Below are positions 7,634 through 17,465 of a stretch of DNA of 45,068 nt, one piece after another. Source of the stretch: Pseudomonas bohemica (GTDB taxonomy: Bacteria > Pseudomonadota > Gammaproteobacteria > Pseudomonadales > Pseudomonadaceae); NCBI RefSeq assembly GCF_002934685.1, contig NZ_NKHL01000108.1:522-45589 (forward strand), given 5' to 3'. A program made the position numbers and the translations under genes. Within the stretch, counting starts at the first letter, position 1, and each line of letters starts with the position of its first letter. Under the pieces are notes generated by a model. That model was not told where the DNA came from, did not search any database, and was given only the letters and a program-made list of their open reading frames with translations.

Positions 7634-9322
7634 ATGACCACGACCTCGCGACCTTTATATATTTCCTACGCCGGCCCCTCGCTGCTTGAGATGCCGCTGC
7701 TCAACAAGGGCAGCGCCTTCACACCGCAGGAGCGGGTGGATTTCAATCTGGTCGGCCTGCTGCCGCAGAACGTTGAAACCATCGAGGAGCAGGTGACCCG
7801 CGTTTACAACCAGTACAAGCAGTGCGCGAGCGACCTCGACAAGCATATTTACCTGCGTTCGATCCAGGACAACAACGAAACGTTGTTCTTCCGCCTGCTG
7901 GACTCGCATCTGGAAGAAATGCTGCCCATCATCTACACACCGACCGTGGGTCAGGCGTGTCAGGAATTCTCCAAGATCTACCGCACCCATCGCGGCCTGT
8001 TCATTTCCTACCCCGAGCGCGATCGCATTGACGACATCCTGCGCAGCGCAACCAAAGATCGCATCAAGATCATCGTGGTGACTGACAGCGAGCGAATTCT
8101 CGGCCTGGGCGACCAGGGCATCGGCGGCATGGGTATCCCGATCGGCAAGCTGTCGCTGTACACCGCATGCGGCGGTATCAGCCCGGCCTACACGCTGCCG
8201 ATCGTGCTCGACGTGGGGACCAACAACAAGGAGCTGCTGGACGACCCGATGTACATGGGCTGGCGCCATGAGCGTGTCACCGGCAAGGAATACGACGACT
8301 TCATCGCGCTGTTCATCGAAGCCGTTCAACGTCGCTGGCCGGAGGTGCTGCTGCAGTTCGAAGACTTCGCTCAGACCAACGCCATGCCGTTGCTGGAGAA
8401 GTACCGCGACGAGCTGTGCTGTTTCAACGACGACATTCAGGGCACTGCCTCGGTGGCGGTGGGCACGCTCCTGGCGGCCTGCAAGGCCAAGAACGAAACC
8501 CTGGGCCAACAGCGTGTGGTGTTCCTGGGTGCCGGTTCCGCCGGTTGCGGTATCGCCGAGCACATCATCGCCGCGATGGTGATCGAAGGCCTGAGTGAAG
8601 CCCAAGCCCGCAAGCGCGTGATGATGGTCGATCGTTTCGGCCTGCTGACCGACAGCATGGACAACCTGCTGGACTTCCAGAAAAACCTTGCCCAGAAGGC
8701 GGGCGACGTGGCGGGCTGGTCGAGCGGCGAGGGTTACCCTGAGCTGCTGGACGTGGTCACCCACGGCAAACCGACGGTACTGATTGGCGTATCGGGCCAG
8801 CGTGGCCTGTTCACCGAGCAGGTCATCCGCGAAATGCACAAGCACTGCGCCAAGCCGCTGGTGATGCCGCTGTCCAACCCGACCTCCAAGGTCGAAGTCA
8901 CGCCGCAGGAAGTCCTGACCTGGACCAACGGCGAGGCGCTGGTCGCGACCGGTAGTCCGTTTGCACCAGTGACTGTAGGCGACCGCACGTTCCACATCGC
9001 TCAGTGCAACAACTCCTACATCTTCCCCGGCATCGGTCTGGGCGTGGTCGCGGCGAAAGCCACGCGTATCACCGACAAGATGCTGATGGCGGCCTCGAAC
9101 GCGCTGGCCGAATGCTCGCCGATGGTCACCGGCAAGGGCGACGCCGTACTGCCGCCGTTGAAGGAAATCCAGACCGTGAGCAAGAAGATCGCATTGGCGG
9201 TGGCCAAACAGGCGCAAGCCGAAAACGTCGCGCTGGAAACCACCGAAGAGATGTTGTTGGAAGCCATCGAGCGTAACTTCTGGATGCCCAACTATCGCAG
9301 CTACCGCCGTAGCGCGGTGTAA
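7634..9322 (+). CDS. maeA: NAD-dependent malic enzyme
   Basis: A 562-residue malic enzyme that oxidatively decarboxylates L-malate to pyruvate with NAD. Seen in order are the N-terminal malic domain ([16 protein letters not shown] and the [13 protein letters not shown] active-site Tyr region), the metal-binding [14 protein letters not shown], and the Rossmann [13 protein letters not shown]. The size matches E. coli MaeA (565 residues) rather than the larger NADP enzyme MaeB with its phosphotransacetylase tail. ATG 7634 is preferred over the in-frame TTG at 7601; a purine-rich AAAAGGCG lies 6-8 nt upstream. The gene is monocistronic and ends at the terminator at 9444. Confidence 0.95.
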   Translation: MTTTSRPLYISYAGPSLLEMPLLNKGSAFTPQERVDFNLVGLLPQNVETIEEQVTRVYNQYKQCASDLDKHIYLRSIQDNNETLFFRLLDSHLEEMLPIIYTPTVGQACQEFSKIYRTHRGLFISYPERDRIDDILRSATKDRIKIIVVTDSERILGLGDQGIGGMGIPIGKLSLYTACGGISPAYTLPIVLDVGTNNKELLDDPMYMGWRHERVTGKEYDDFIALFIEAVQRRWPEVLLQFEDFAQTNAMPLLEKYRDELCCFNDDIQGTASVAVGTLLAACKAKNETLGQQRVVFLGAGSAGCGIAEHIIAAMVIEGLSEAQARKRVMMVDRFGLLTDSMDNLLDFQKNLAQKAGDVAGWSSGEGYPELLDVVTHGKPTVLIGVSGQRGLFTEQVIREMHKHCAKPLVMPLSNPTSKVEVTPQEVLTWTNGEALVATGSPFAPVTVGDRTFHIAQCNNSYIFPGIGLGVVAAKATRITDKMLMAASNALAECSPMVTGKGDAVLPPLKEIQTVSKKIALAVAKQAQAENVALETTEEMLLEAIERNFWMPNYRSYRRSAV

Positions 9323-9339
9323 GCACCGAGAGGCGCAGC

Positions 9340-9427
9340 TGTAGGAACGTGCTTGGCCACGATGGCGGCGTATCAGCCAAAGATACAGCGTTGACGCGCC
9401 GCCACCGCGGGCAAGCGCGCTCCTACA
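9340..9427. repeat. REPIN (type 1), behind maeA
   Basis: Two inverted REP units, TGTAGGAACGTGCTTGGCC on the left and GGGCAAGCGCGCTCCTACA on the right, flank a short spacer whose ends also pair (GGCGGCG with CGCCGCC). The left unit has drifted by several bases from the window consensus GTAGGAGCGCGCTTGCCCGC. Confidence 0.85.
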
Positions 9428-9443
9428 AGCGGGATGTGTGAGT

Positions 9444-9483
9444 AAAGGCCGCCCCATGGCAACATGCGGCGGTCTTTTGTTTT
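9444..9483 (+). terminator. Rho-independent terminator of maeA
   Basis: AAAGGCCGCC (9444-9453) pairs, with one G-U, with GGCGGTCTTT (9468-9477) and is followed by TTGTTTTG. It lies 120 nt after maeA, beyond the REPIN, and about 60 nt before the GMC gene. Confidence 0.7.
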
Positions 9484-9541
9484 GTCGCAAAAAACATCAG
9501 GATGGGCCCTCGATAAAAACAAAAAGATCGACGAGGGACAC

Positions 9542-11212
9542 ATGCAAACCGACAGTGTGCTCTATGACTATGTGATCGTCGGCGCGGGCCCGGCCGGGTG
9601 CCTGCTGGCCAATCGACTGTCGCACAACCCTTCTCATCGTGTGCTGCTGCTCGAAGCGGGCGGGCAGGACAATTACGCCTGGATCCACGTGCCGGTGGGT
9701 TACCTCTACTGCATCGGCAATCCGCGCACCGACTGGTGCTTCAAGACCGAAGCCGAACCCGGCCTGAACGGACGCACGCTGAGCTACCCCCGCGGCAAGG
9801 TGCTGGGCGGCTGTTCGTCGATCAACGGCATGATCTACATGCGCGGCCAGTCCCGCGACTACGACGGCTGGGCGGCCGCGGGCAACAAGGGCTGGAGCTG
9901 GCAGGACGTGCTACCGATTTTCAAACGCTCGGAAAGCCATTTCGCCGGAGATTCCGACCTTCATGGCGCCCAGGGCGAGTGGCGCGTGGAGCAGCAGCGA
10001 CTGTCGTGGACCTTGCTCGATGCATTTCGCGAGGCCGCTGCGCAAACCGGTATCGCTTCGATTCCTGACTTCAATGGCGGCGACAACGAAGGCTGCAGCT
10101 ACTTTCAGGTCAACCAGCGGCGCGGCGTGCGCTGGAATGCCTCGAAAGCTTTTTTGCGTCCTGTCCTGCAGAGGCCGAACCTTACTGTGATGACCAACGC
10201 CGAAGTATCGCGAATCGAGTTCGAAAAGGGACGGGCAAGTGCGGTGCTGGCCAAGGTTGGCAATCAGCAACAGCAGCTGCGTGCGAAGCGGGAAATCATT
10301 CTGTGCTGTGGCTCGATTGGCTCGCCGATGGTGTTGCAGCGTTCGGGAATCGGCCCGCGTCCGCTGCTGGAAAAGCTCGGCATCGGCGTGCGCCACGAGT
10401 TGCCGGGTGTTGGCGGCAACTTGCAGGACCACTTGCAGCTGAGGCTGATCTACAAGGTCAGCAACGGCCATACCCTGAACCAGATGGCGGGTAGCCTGTG
10501 GGGCAAGATGAACATGGGGCTGCGTTATGCCCTCAATCGCAGCGGTCCGCTGGCGATGGCGCCAAGTCAATTGGGGGCGTTCGCCCGCTCAGGTCCGGAA
10601 CAGACCTCGGCGAATCTGGAATACCATGTGCAGCCGCTTTCACTGGAGCGCTTCGGCGAGCCTTTGCACGGCTTTCCCGCCTTCACGGCGTCCGTTTGCG
10701 ACCTGCGCCCGCAAAGCCGTGGCACCGTGGAAATCCGCTCGCCGCTGGCCGATGCGGTACCGATCATTCGCCCCAACTACCTCAGCCACGATACCGACCT
10801 GAAAGTCGCCGCCGACGCGATCCGCCTGACCCGCCGCATCGCTGCCGCCCCAGCGCTGGCCAGTTACGAACCCGTCGAGTATCTGCCCGGCGCCAAGCTG
10901 CGTACCGAGGAAGAATTGCGTCAGGCCGCCAGCCTCATCGGCACCACCATTTTTCACCCGGTGGGCACCTGCAAGATGGGGCAGGGGCCGGATGCCGTGG
11001 TAGACGAACGCCTGCGGGTTCACGGCGTAGTGGGCTTGCGTGTGGTCGATGCGTCGATAATGCCGACCATCACCTCCGGCAACACCTGCTCGCCCACAGT
11101 AATGATTGCCGAGAAGGCGGCGCAGATGATTATTGAGGATGCGATGGCAAGCGATGCTCGCATGACCACTGGATCGGTCACCTCTCCCAAATTGGCCGCC
11201 AATCCAGTGTAG
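9542..11212 (+). CDS. GMC family FAD-dependent oxidoreductase (choline/alcohol dehydrogenase-like)
   Basis: A 556-residue glucose-methanol-choline oxidoreductase. The FAD-binding VIVGAGPAGCLLANRL is near residue 10, and the GMC signature RGKVLGGCSSINGMIYMRG near residue 88. The C-terminal catalytic segment has FHPVGTCKMG (active-site His) and GNTCSPTVMIAEKAA (second catalytic residue and FAD contact). It oxidises a primary or secondary alcohol; the substrate is not readable, and no betaine-aldehyde dehydrogenase or bet regulator is adjacent, so choline is unlikely. ATG 9542 has GAGGGA 4 nt upstream. The gap to the maeA terminator is under 60 nt, so its promoter must be short, or it depends on read-through. 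Confidence 0.9.
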   Translation: MQTDSVLYDYVIVGAGPAGCLLANRLSHNPSHRVLLLEAGGQDNYAWIHVPVGYLYCIGNPRTDWCFKTEAEPGLNGRTLSYPRGKVLGGCSSINGMIYMRGQSRDYDGWAAAGNKGWSWQDVLPIFKRSESHFAGDSDLHGAQGEWRVEQQRLSWTLLDAFREAAAQTGIASIPDFNGGDNEGCSYFQVNQRRGVRWNASKAFLRPVLQRPNLTVMTNAEVSRIEFEKGRASAVLAKVGNQQQQLRAKREIILCCGSIGSPMVLQRSGIGPRPLLEKLGIGVRHELPGVGGNLQDHLQLRLIYKVSNGHTLNQMAGSLWGKMNMGLRYALNRSGPLAMAPSQLGAFARSGPEQTSANLEYHVQPLSLERFGEPLHGFPAFTASVCDLRPQSRGTVEIRSPLADAVPIIRPNYLSHDTDLKVAADAIRLTRRIAAAPALASYEPVEYLPGAKLRTEEELRQAASLIGTTIFHPVGTCKMGQGPDAVVDERLRVHGVVGLRVVDASIMPTITSGNTCSPTVMIAEKAAQMIIEDAMASDARMTTGSVTSPKLAANPV

Positions 11213-11285
11213 GAAGCCAGCCTGCTGGTGAACGCGGAGTGTCGGTTGATGCAGTTGTGACTGAGAAGTACGCGTTCGTCCGAAC

Positions 11286-11312
11286 GCGGCCGCAGCAAGC
11301 CGGCTCCTGCAC
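11286..11312 (-). repeat. Single REP unit of a third type
   Basis: Read on the minus strand it is GCAGGAGCCGGCTTGCTGC followed by GGCC. It matches the unit at 40574-40602 over GCAGGAGCCGGCTTGCTG, has no inverted partner, and differs from the two REPIN types in the window. Confidence 0.6.
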
Positions 11313-11492
11313 ATTCGTGGCGTGGCAAACAGGTTTTTCAGCACCGAATCCTGCGACAACCAAAGAATTCAAACCCCACCATTTGTTCTCATCCTTTTCA
11401 CAAAAAATTGATGGCCAGCTGCCTAAAGTTTGCGACGTCGAAGGAGTTTCCATTCTTTATCGGCGTTCCCTTTTCAGGCACACAGACCCTCC

Positions 11493-13142
11493 ATGCTGAA
11501 CGTAAAAGCAGTTCGTCCTGAGCTCGTGACCGTGCTCGCCAGTCTTTTCTTATTGGTCGGGTTTAACCTGACGCTCTGGCAGCATTTGTTCGCCATTACC
11601 GATTTCAACGGTAAAGGGGTGTTATTGCGCGGCGCTTTTGCGGTCATGATTTTCTGTGTGTTCAATATGTTCCTGACGCTGTTTGCCTTCAGGAAAGTTT
11701 TGAAGCCGGTATTGCTTGTGTTGTTCATGATCAGCGCCGGTGTGGCTTATTTCATGAACCAGTACGGCGTGTTGATCGATTCGGGCATGTTTCGCAACTT
11801 TGCCGAAACCAACGCCAGCGAAGTGCAGGATTTATTATCACTCAAACTGTTCGCTTATTTATTGCTGTTGGGTGTTTTGCCTTCACTTATCGTCTGCAAG
11901 CTTCCGATTCACTATCGCCGCTGGCCGCGGGAAGTCTTGAGCAAAGTGCTGGTCAGTGCGGTTTGCGCCAGTGTGATCGGTGGCGTGGCGTTGATGAATT
12001 ACCAGGGGTTGTCTTCACTGTTTCGCAACCACCATGAACTGCGGCTGATGGTGGTGCCGAGCAACTACATCGCTGCGTCCGCCGGGTACTTGAGTGAGCG
12101 GGTCAAATCGGCGCAGCAACCGTTCGTGAGCATCGGTCAGGACGCGAAACTCTCCAGCGACTGGCAGCAGCACAAGCGCAAGTCGCTGACGGTATTGGTG
12201 GTAGGTGAAAGCGCCCGGGCCGAGAACTTCGGCATCCTCGGCTACAACCGCGACACCACTCCGCAATTGAAGAAAGAGCTCGGCGTGCTGACCTTCACCG
12301 ACGTGCATTCCTGTGGCACCGAAACTGCGGTGTCGGTGCCATGCATGTTCTCCAACATGGGCCGCAAGGACTACGACGCCAGCGTTGCGAGAAATAAGGA
12401 AGGCATGCTCGACGTGCTCAAGCGCGCCGGTCTGGATGTGATCTGGCGCGACAACCAGTCCGGCTGCAAGGGGACGTGCGACCGCGTGACCTTGCAGGAC
12501 GTCAGCAACCTCAAGGACCCTGTGCTGTGCGCCAACAATGAGTGTCGCGACGAGATTCTGCTACAGGGCCTGCAAAGCTTCATCGATAACCTGAATAAGG
12601 ATACGGTGCTGGTACTTCACCAGATGGGCAGTCACGGCCCTGAATACTTCAAGCGTTATCCGAAAGCGTTCGAGAAGTTCACGCCGGTCTGTGAAAGCAA
12701 TGCACTGAATAATTGCTCTCGGGAAAGTATCGTCAACGGCTACGACAACACCCTGTTGTATACCGATCATGTACTGGCTTCGCTGATCGATATCCTGCGC
12801 AGCAATCAGAACAAGGTGGATACCGCGATGTTGTATCTTTCCGATCATGGCGAGTCTCTGGGCGAATACAACCTGTTTTTGCACGGCACGCCTTATATGC
12901 TTGCGCCTGATCAACAGAAACATGTGCCGATGATTGCCTGGTTCTCCGACAACTATCAGCAGTCGTTCGCGGTGAACACGCATTGCCTGCAAAAAGAACG
13001 CGGTGCGCCACTGAGCCAGGACAATCTGTTCCATTCGATGTTGGGGCTGTTGCAGGTTCGCACCCGTGTCTATAACCCGGCGCTGGATATGTTCGCCGGC
13101 TGCCGAGGGATATATACGGACGGGGTACTGGCCAATGAATGA
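11493..13142 (+). CDS. eptA: Lipid A phosphoethanolamine transferase (EptA/PmrC family)
   Basis: A 549-residue inner-membrane enzyme with a periplasmic alkaline-phosphatase-type domain. It transfers phosphoethanolamine from phosphatidylethanolamine to lipid A, which reduces binding of cationic peptides. Five hydrophobic helices occupy about residues 12-170. The catalytic domain shows VLVVGESAR (metal-binding Glu239), the acceptor Thr in SCGTETAVSVPCMFS (about residue 276-278) and LSDHGESLGE (Asp-His metal ligands). The length fits EptA and MCR relatives. ATG 11493 starts just before the first helix; the ribosome site is weak. It overlaps the next gene by 8 nt. No PmrA or ColR box was recognisable upstream. 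Confidence 0.93.
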   Translation: MLNVKAVRPELVTVLASLFLLVGFNLTLWQHLFAITDFNGKGVLLRGAFAVMIFCVFNMFLTLFAFRKVLKPVLLVLFMISAGVAYFMNQYGVLIDSGMFRNFAETNASEVQDLLSLKLFAYLLLLGVLPSLIVCKLPIHYRRWPREVLSKVLVSAVCASVIGGVALMNYQGLSSLFRNHHELRLMVVPSNYIAASAGYLSERVKSAQQPFVSIGQDAKLSSDWQQHKRKSLTVLVVGESARAENFGILGYNRDTTPQLKKELGVLTFTDVHSCGTETAVSVPCMFSNMGRKDYDASVARNKEGMLDVLKRAGLDVIWRDNQSGCKGTCDRVTLQDVSNLKDPVLCANNECRDEILLQGLQSFIDNLNKDTVLVLHQMGSHGPEYFKRYPKAFEKFTPVCESNALNNCSRESIVNGYDNTLLYTDHVLASLIDILRSNQNKVDTAMLYLSDHGESLGEYNLFLHGTPYMLAPDQQKHVPMIAWFSDNYQQSFAVNTHCLQKERGAPLSQDNLFHSMLGLLQVRTRVYNPALDMFAGCRGIYTDGVLANE

Positions 13143-13797
13143 GCACGTGACCGAGGACAGCCAGGCGCAGCAATACGTGCGGCGCCACGAGCAGGGTCTG
13201 GCCCGGCGCTTGAGCCTGTGGCGCGATGCCCAACTGGCGCGTCAGGCACTGCGCGACGCCGGCGAGCCTGGCCTGGTGCTGGATATGCCTTCAGGTTCCG
13301 GTCGTTTTTGGCCCGTGCTGGCCGAACATGCCAACCGAGTGATTCTGGCTGCCGACCCGTCTGCAGACATGCTGGACCTCGCCGAGGCCAAGACTTGCGC
13401 TGAAGTGCGCAAGCGCATTCGCACGTTTCAGAGTTCGGCGTTGTCCATCGACCTATCCGCCAATTCGGTGGATTGCATCTTCTGCATGCGGCTGTTCCAT
13501 CACGTTGCCGACAGTGAAAAACGTACAGCGATTCTTGAGGAGTTCTATCGCGTAACCCGCGATACCGCCATCGTTGCGTTATGGGTCGATGGGAATATCA
13601 AGGCCTGGCGGCGCAGGCGGCAAGAGGGCCTCAGACGCACTGTCGATGGTGCGCCAGCGGCGCGTAACCGCTTCGTAGCGTGTCGGGCAGAGATCGAGTC
13701 CGAGTTCGTCGAGGCCGGTTTTCGGATCGTCGGCCACCACGATTTTCTGCCCGGTTATGCCATGTGGCGCGTGTACGTGCTACGCAAGGGCGGATGA
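13135..13797 (+). CDS. Class I SAM-dependent methyltransferase
   Basis: A 220-residue protein with a Rossmann methyltransferase fold. Motif I is LVLDMPSGSGRFWPVL near residue 44, followed by an acidic loop (ILAADPSADML) and a motif IV-like region VDCIFCMRLFHH. No membrane segment. Its ATG overlaps the last codons of eptA (AATGAATGA), so the two are translationally coupled and probably co-regulated. The acceptor is unknown. A link to lipid A or LPS core is inferred only from this coupling. No other known gene for an LPS pathway flanks it. Confidence 0.82.
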   Translation: MNEHVTEDSQAQQYVRRHEQGLARRLSLWRDAQLARQALRDAGEPGLVLDMPSGSGRFWPVLAEHANRVILAADPSADMLDLAEAKTCAEVRKRIRTFQSSALSIDLSANSVDCIFCMRLFHHVADSEKRTAILEEFYRVTRDTAIVALWVDGNIKAWRRRRQEGLRRTVDGAPAARNRFVACRAEIESEFVEAGFRIVGHHDFLPGYAMWRVYVLRKGG

Positions 13798-13934
13798 TCG
13801 ATCCGATGGACGGTCGCAGTTGCGCGCTTTATCAATAAACACTGAAGATGAAGTTGTTCGAGACTTGCAGGACGGATGCCCGGTAACCGCCTGTAGCGAT
13901 ATATACTGCGCGCCATTCTTCAAGGGAGAGCCGT

Positions 13935-15068
13935 GTGGCCATCGATATTCACTGGATTCGCGACGACGACAGCCTCGCCCAACATTGCGCACAATGGCAG
14001 ACACTGCCGTTTGTCGCACTCGACACCGAATTCATGCGTGTCGACACCTTCTATCCCATCGCCGCGCTGTTGCAGATCGGTGATGGTTCGCGTGCCTACC
14101 TGATCGACCCGTTGCTGATCAATGACTGGAAGCCTCTGGCCGAGCTGCTGGATAATTCCGACGTCATCAAGGTGGTTCATGCCTGCAGTGAAGACCTCGA
14201 AGTCCTGCTGCGTCTGACCGGCAGTCTGCCTGCACCGTTGTTCGATACCCAACTGGCCGCCGCTTATCTGAACCTCGGGTTCTCGATGGGCTATTCGCGC
14301 CTGGTGCAGGAAGTACTGAACATCGAGTTGCCCAAAGGCGAAACCCGTTCGGACTGGCTGCAGCGGCCGCTGTCCGCAACCCAGATCAGCTACGCCGCCG
14401 AAGACGCGGTGCATCTGGCCGAAGTCTACAGCCTGCTGCGCCCGCGGTTGTCCGACGAAAAATACGCCTGGGTGCTCGAAGACGGCGCCGAACTGGTAGC
14501 CAACCTGCGTCGCGAAATCGACCCTTACGAGGTCTATCGCGAAGCCAAGCTGGCCTGGAAGCTGTCCCGCGCGCAACTGAACGTGCTGCGCGAACTGTGC
14601 GCCTGGCGCGAGCAACAGGCCCGTCTGCGCAATCAGCCGCGTAACCGGGTGTTGCGCGAGCATGCGTTGTGGCCGCTGGCCAAGAGTCAGCCGGACAACC
14701 TCGGGGCGCTGGCGAAGATCGAAGACATGCACCCCAAGACCGTGCGCCAGGACGGCGAATTTCTGCTGGAGCTGATCAAGAAGGCCGGCAGCGTGTCGCC
14801 TGATTTGTGGCCGCCGGCATTGCCCGAGCCGCTGCCGATCGAAGCGTCGAATGTATTGAAGAGCCTGCGTGCCATTGGCCAGCAACAAGCCGAACGCCTG
14901 AACATGGCGCCGGAGCTGATGCTGCGCAAGAAGACTCTCGAAGCCCTGCTCAAGACCGGTTTCCCTGACGGTCCCTATAAACTGCCCGATTCGCTGCGTG
15001 GCTGGCGCCGCGAATTGATGGGCCAGATGCTGCTCGACAGCCTGGCCAACGCCGGAGAACAGCCTTGA
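13935..15068 (+). CDS. rnd: Ribonuclease D
   Basis: A 377-residue 3'-5' exoribonuclease that trims tRNA and other small RNA 3' ends. The DEDDy exonuclease motifs are visible: [10 protein letters not shown] (Exo I, residues about 24-33), [10 protein letters not shown] (Exo II) and [13 protein letters not shown] (Exo III with the Tyr). An HRDC-type helical region follows in the C-terminal half. GTG 13935 is preceded by AGGGAGAG with 4-5 nt spacing. It overlaps ycgL by 4 nt. A TATATACT near 13901 may be its -10 box. Confidence 0.95.
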   Translation: MAIDIHWIRDDDSLAQHCAQWQTLPFVALDTEFMRVDTFYPIAALLQIGDGSRAYLIDPLLINDWKPLAELLDNSDVIKVVHACSEDLEVLLRLTGSLPAPLFDTQLAAAYLNLGFSMGYSRLVQEVLNIELPKGETRSDWLQRPLSATQISYAAEDAVHLAEVYSLLRPRLSDEKYAWVLEDGAELVANLRREIDPYEVYREAKLAWKLSRAQLNVLRELCAWREQQARLRNQPRNRVLREHALWPLAKSQPDNLGALAKIEDMHPKTVRQDGEFLLELIKKAGSVSPDLWPPALPEPLPIEASNVLKSLRAIGQQQAERLNMAPELMLRKKTLEALLKTGFPDGPYKLPDSLRGWRRELMGQMLLDSLANAGEQP

Positions 15069-15358
15069 AACGTATCTGCTCCATTTATCGCAGTCCGCGC
15101 AAGAACGGGATGTACCTGTATGTGCTCAAGAGCGATGCGCTCGAGCGGATGCCGGACGAACTGCTCAGCGCATTCGGCAAGCCGCAGCACGCCTTCGATC
15201 TGGTGCTCACGCCTGAGCGCACCCTGGCCCGCGAGGATATCCATGCGGTGCTGGCCAATCTGGAAAAGCAGGGCTATCACCTGCAGATGCCGCCGGCCGA
15301 AGACGAGTACATCGAGCATTTGCCCGAAGAGTTGCTGCGCCGCAACGATCCGGTCTGA
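15065..15358 (+). CDS. YcgL domain protein
   Basis: A 97-residue conserved protein of the YcgL family, beginning [20 protein letters not shown]. The fold is known from E. coli YcgL, but its function is not established. The TTG start (15065) overlaps the rnd stop as TTGA, so it depends on translational coupling. This rnd-ycgL arrangement is, from memory, conserved in Pseudomonas, suggesting a role near RNA metabolism. Confidence 0.92.
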   Translation: MKRICSIYRSPRKNGMYLYVLKSDALERMPDELLSAFGKPQHAFDLVLTPERTLAREDIHAVLANLEKQGYHLQMPPAEDEYIEHLPEELLRRNDPV

Positions 15359-15487
15359 CCGATTTCGACCCTGCAATTGAGCGCAGGGGTTTACCGGACC
15401 GCGGTGTTTCGGCCTGCTTTGTTTTGATGAAGCGTGGTAGCCGGATGTCCCGCGGTCGCATGTCCTGATTTTTTGAGTTCTGAATCC

Positions 15488-16420
15488 ATGCACGTTCTGA
15501 TCGCCGAGCACGATTATGTTGTTTACACCGAACTGCTTCGCAAGGCCGCTCCCGACATCGAAGTGCTCAGCAGCGGCGACTCCGCCGAACTGTCGAAAAT
15601 GGCTGCCGATGCCCCGGTCTGGCTAGGGCAACCTGACCTGCTGGCGAACCTGCTGCGTCAGGGGCACAAACCACAATGGCTGCAATCGACCTGGGCCGGT
15701 ATCACGCCGTTGCTGGCTGACGGGCTCAATCGCGACTACCGCTTGACACGCGCGGTGGGTATCTTCGGTCAGGTCATGGCCGAGTTCGTTTTGACTTATA
15801 TGCTGGTTCACGAGCGCGAAGTGTTGGCGCGGCTTGTGAGTCAGGTCGAGCGCAAATGGGATGGCCGTATGGGGCAGAGCCTGGCCGGGCGCAAGGCGCT
15901 GATCGTCGGCACCGGCGATATCGGCGTCAGCGTGGCGCAGTTTCTCGTGCCGTTTGGCGTTGAGCTGTATGGCGTCGCCTCGACCGTCCGCACGCTCGCG
16001 CCGTTCATTGAAGTGGGCGCGCTGGAGGATTTGCCACGGCTGGTGGGCGAGGTGGATTTCGTCATCAACCTGCTTCCCAACACGCCGCAGACTCACGATA
16101 TCTATGATGCGAAGCTGTTCGCCCAATTCAAGCCGTCGGCGTTGTTCATCAACGTCGGACGCGGCGTGGCGGTGGTTGACGCCGATCTGGTCAGTGCATT
16201 GAAGGAAGGCCATCTGGCAGGCGCGGTGATTGACGTCTGCCGTCAGGAACCATTACCGCAGCGCCACCCGTTCTGGACCGCCTGGGGCCTGCTGTTGACC
16301 GGCCACAGCTCGGCACCGACCTCGCCATTGGCCATGACCCGACTGTTCGTCGAGAACCTGAAGGCGTTTACGGCGGGTGAGGCGTTGCGTGGGGAAGTGG
16401 ATTTCGCGAAGGGGTATTGA
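15488..16420 (+). CDS. D-2-hydroxyacid dehydrogenase
   Basis: A 310-residue NAD(P)-dependent D-2-hydroxyacid dehydrogenase of the glyoxylate/hydroxypyruvate reductase A-like branch. Seen are the cofactor motif ALIVGTGDIGVSVAQFL, the NVGRGVAVVDADL segment with the catalytic Arg, and the catalytic His in TGHSSAPTS. The catalytic Glu would be in CRQEPLPQRHPFW. The missing GxGxxG final Gly (G-T-G-D-I-G) is normal. ATG 15488 starts with MHVLIAEHDYVV at the family N terminus. It is separated from ycgL by 129 nt with a weak hairpin, so it is probably transcribed separately. Confidence 0.88.
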   Translation: MHVLIAEHDYVVYTELLRKAAPDIEVLSSGDSAELSKMAADAPVWLGQPDLLANLLRQGHKPQWLQSTWAGITPLLADGLNRDYRLTRAVGIFGQVMAEFVLTYMLVHEREVLARLVSQVERKWDGRMGQSLAGRKALIVGTGDIGVSVAQFLVPFGVELYGVASTVRTLAPFIEVGALEDLPRLVGEVDFVINLLPNTPQTHDIYDAKLFAQFKPSALFINVGRGVAVVDADLVSALKEGHLAGAVIDVCRQEPLPQRHPFWTAWGLLLTGHSSAPTSPLAMTRLFVENLKAFTAGEALRGEVDFAKGY

Positions 16421-16443
16421 GCCCTCGGCATCCTGAAGTCCCA

Positions 16444-16535
16444 TGTGGGAACGAGCTTGTTCACGAAAGCAGACTTACAGGCCCTACATCTGTTGTGGAT
16501 GTACCAGCCCATTCGTGAGCAAGCTCACTCCCACA
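16444..16535. repeat. REPIN (type 2)
   Basis: Inverted REP units TGTGGGAACGAGCTTGTTC and GAGCAAGCTCACTCCCACA. They are of the GTGGGAGCGAGCTTGCTC type with a few changes, and lie between the convergent 2-hydroxyacid dehydrogenase and nitroreductase genes. Confidence 0.85.
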
Positions 16536-16590
16536 GGTCATTCCTGCGCCCGGAGATCAGGTTTGATCAGCTCTCAGGGCGTCGCAGGTA

Positions 16591-17184
16591 TTACAAGCTA
16601 AAATCCCCCTCTGCCACCAACTCTGCCAGCGGACGACGCGGGCTTGGGGTTTCGCGGGCTTGCAGGTACTCGGCCAGGCTCGCCTTGTCGCCCAGCTTGC
16701 CGATCGCCACGGCGGCATGCAGTGCGTAGCCTTCCGGGATTTTCAGTTCCTTGCGGGTCAGCTCCTGATCGAAGCCTGCCATGCCGTGGGTGTGCCAGCC
16801 GCTCAGGCTCGCTTGCAGCGCCAGATGGCCCCAGGCCGAACCGGTGTCGAAGGTGTGCCACAGCGCAGGCGTCTCTTCGGTGGCGCCTGGCGCGATGAAA
16901 GTGGTCTTGGAAATGATGATCACCAGCGCCGATGCGTGCTGCGCCCAACCGCGGTTGAATTCATTCAGCAGACCCAGAAAACGCTCCCAGTTCGGCGTGT
17001 CACGGCGGGCATAGAGGAAACGCCAAGGCTGCGAGTTGTAGGCCGACGGCGCCCAACGCGCGGCTTCGAAGAAGCTCAGCAGGGTCTCTTGCGGGATGCT
17101 TTCGCCATTGAAGGCGCGTGGCGACCAGCGATCGGTGAATTGTGGATGAATGGCGTATTCGGCAACGCGAGAGTTGTCGCTCAT
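16591..17184 (-). CDS. Nitroreductase family protein
   Basis: A 197-residue FMN-dependent nitroreductase-fold protein. The N-terminal FMN-binding R-W-S-P-R-A-F and the hallmark AARWAPSAYNSQPWRF are seen, with the FMN phosphate-binding IAIGKLG near the C terminus. Such enzymes reduce quinones, nitroaromatics or enones with NAD(P)H; the physiological substrate is unknown. It diverges from ycgN across 281 nt in which no clear promoter was recognised. Confidence 0.88.
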   Translation of the reverse strand: MSDNSRVAEYAIHPQFTDRWSPRAFNGESIPQETLLSFFEAARWAPSAYNSQPWRFLYARRDTPNWERFLGLLNEFNRGWAQHASALVIIISKTTFIAPGATEETPALWHTFDTGSAWGHLALQASLSGWHTHGMAGFDQELTRKELKIPEGYALHAAVAIGKLGDKASLAEYLQARETPSPRRPLAELVAEGDFSL

Positions 17185-17465
17185 GGAATTTCTGATCCTG
17201 AAGAATTGAGGTGACCGCCCGCTACCAGAGGCGACGAGCGGAATCAGTCAGATGGGCCGTGGACGGCAGGCATCGTCGAAACATAGTGCGCGTAACGCGT
17301 ATGTCGCGAGGGCGCTGAGGCTGCAATCGCGAGAACGTAAAACTACTGCGCTGGCCGTTTGCTGACAAGTCCACGCTTACCGACAGTCGCCAGCGCTTGG
17401 CCCCAGTGCGATGTGCCACTAGACTGGCGGCCTTTTCATTACCCGATACCGATCCCCGCGAAATC

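Noticed and set aside
15370..15395. CCCTGC/GCAGGG hairpin between ycgL and the 2-hydroxyacid dehydrogenase gene as a terminator
   Set aside because: It has only a 6-bp stem, an 8-nt loop and three T residues, so it is too weak to call.
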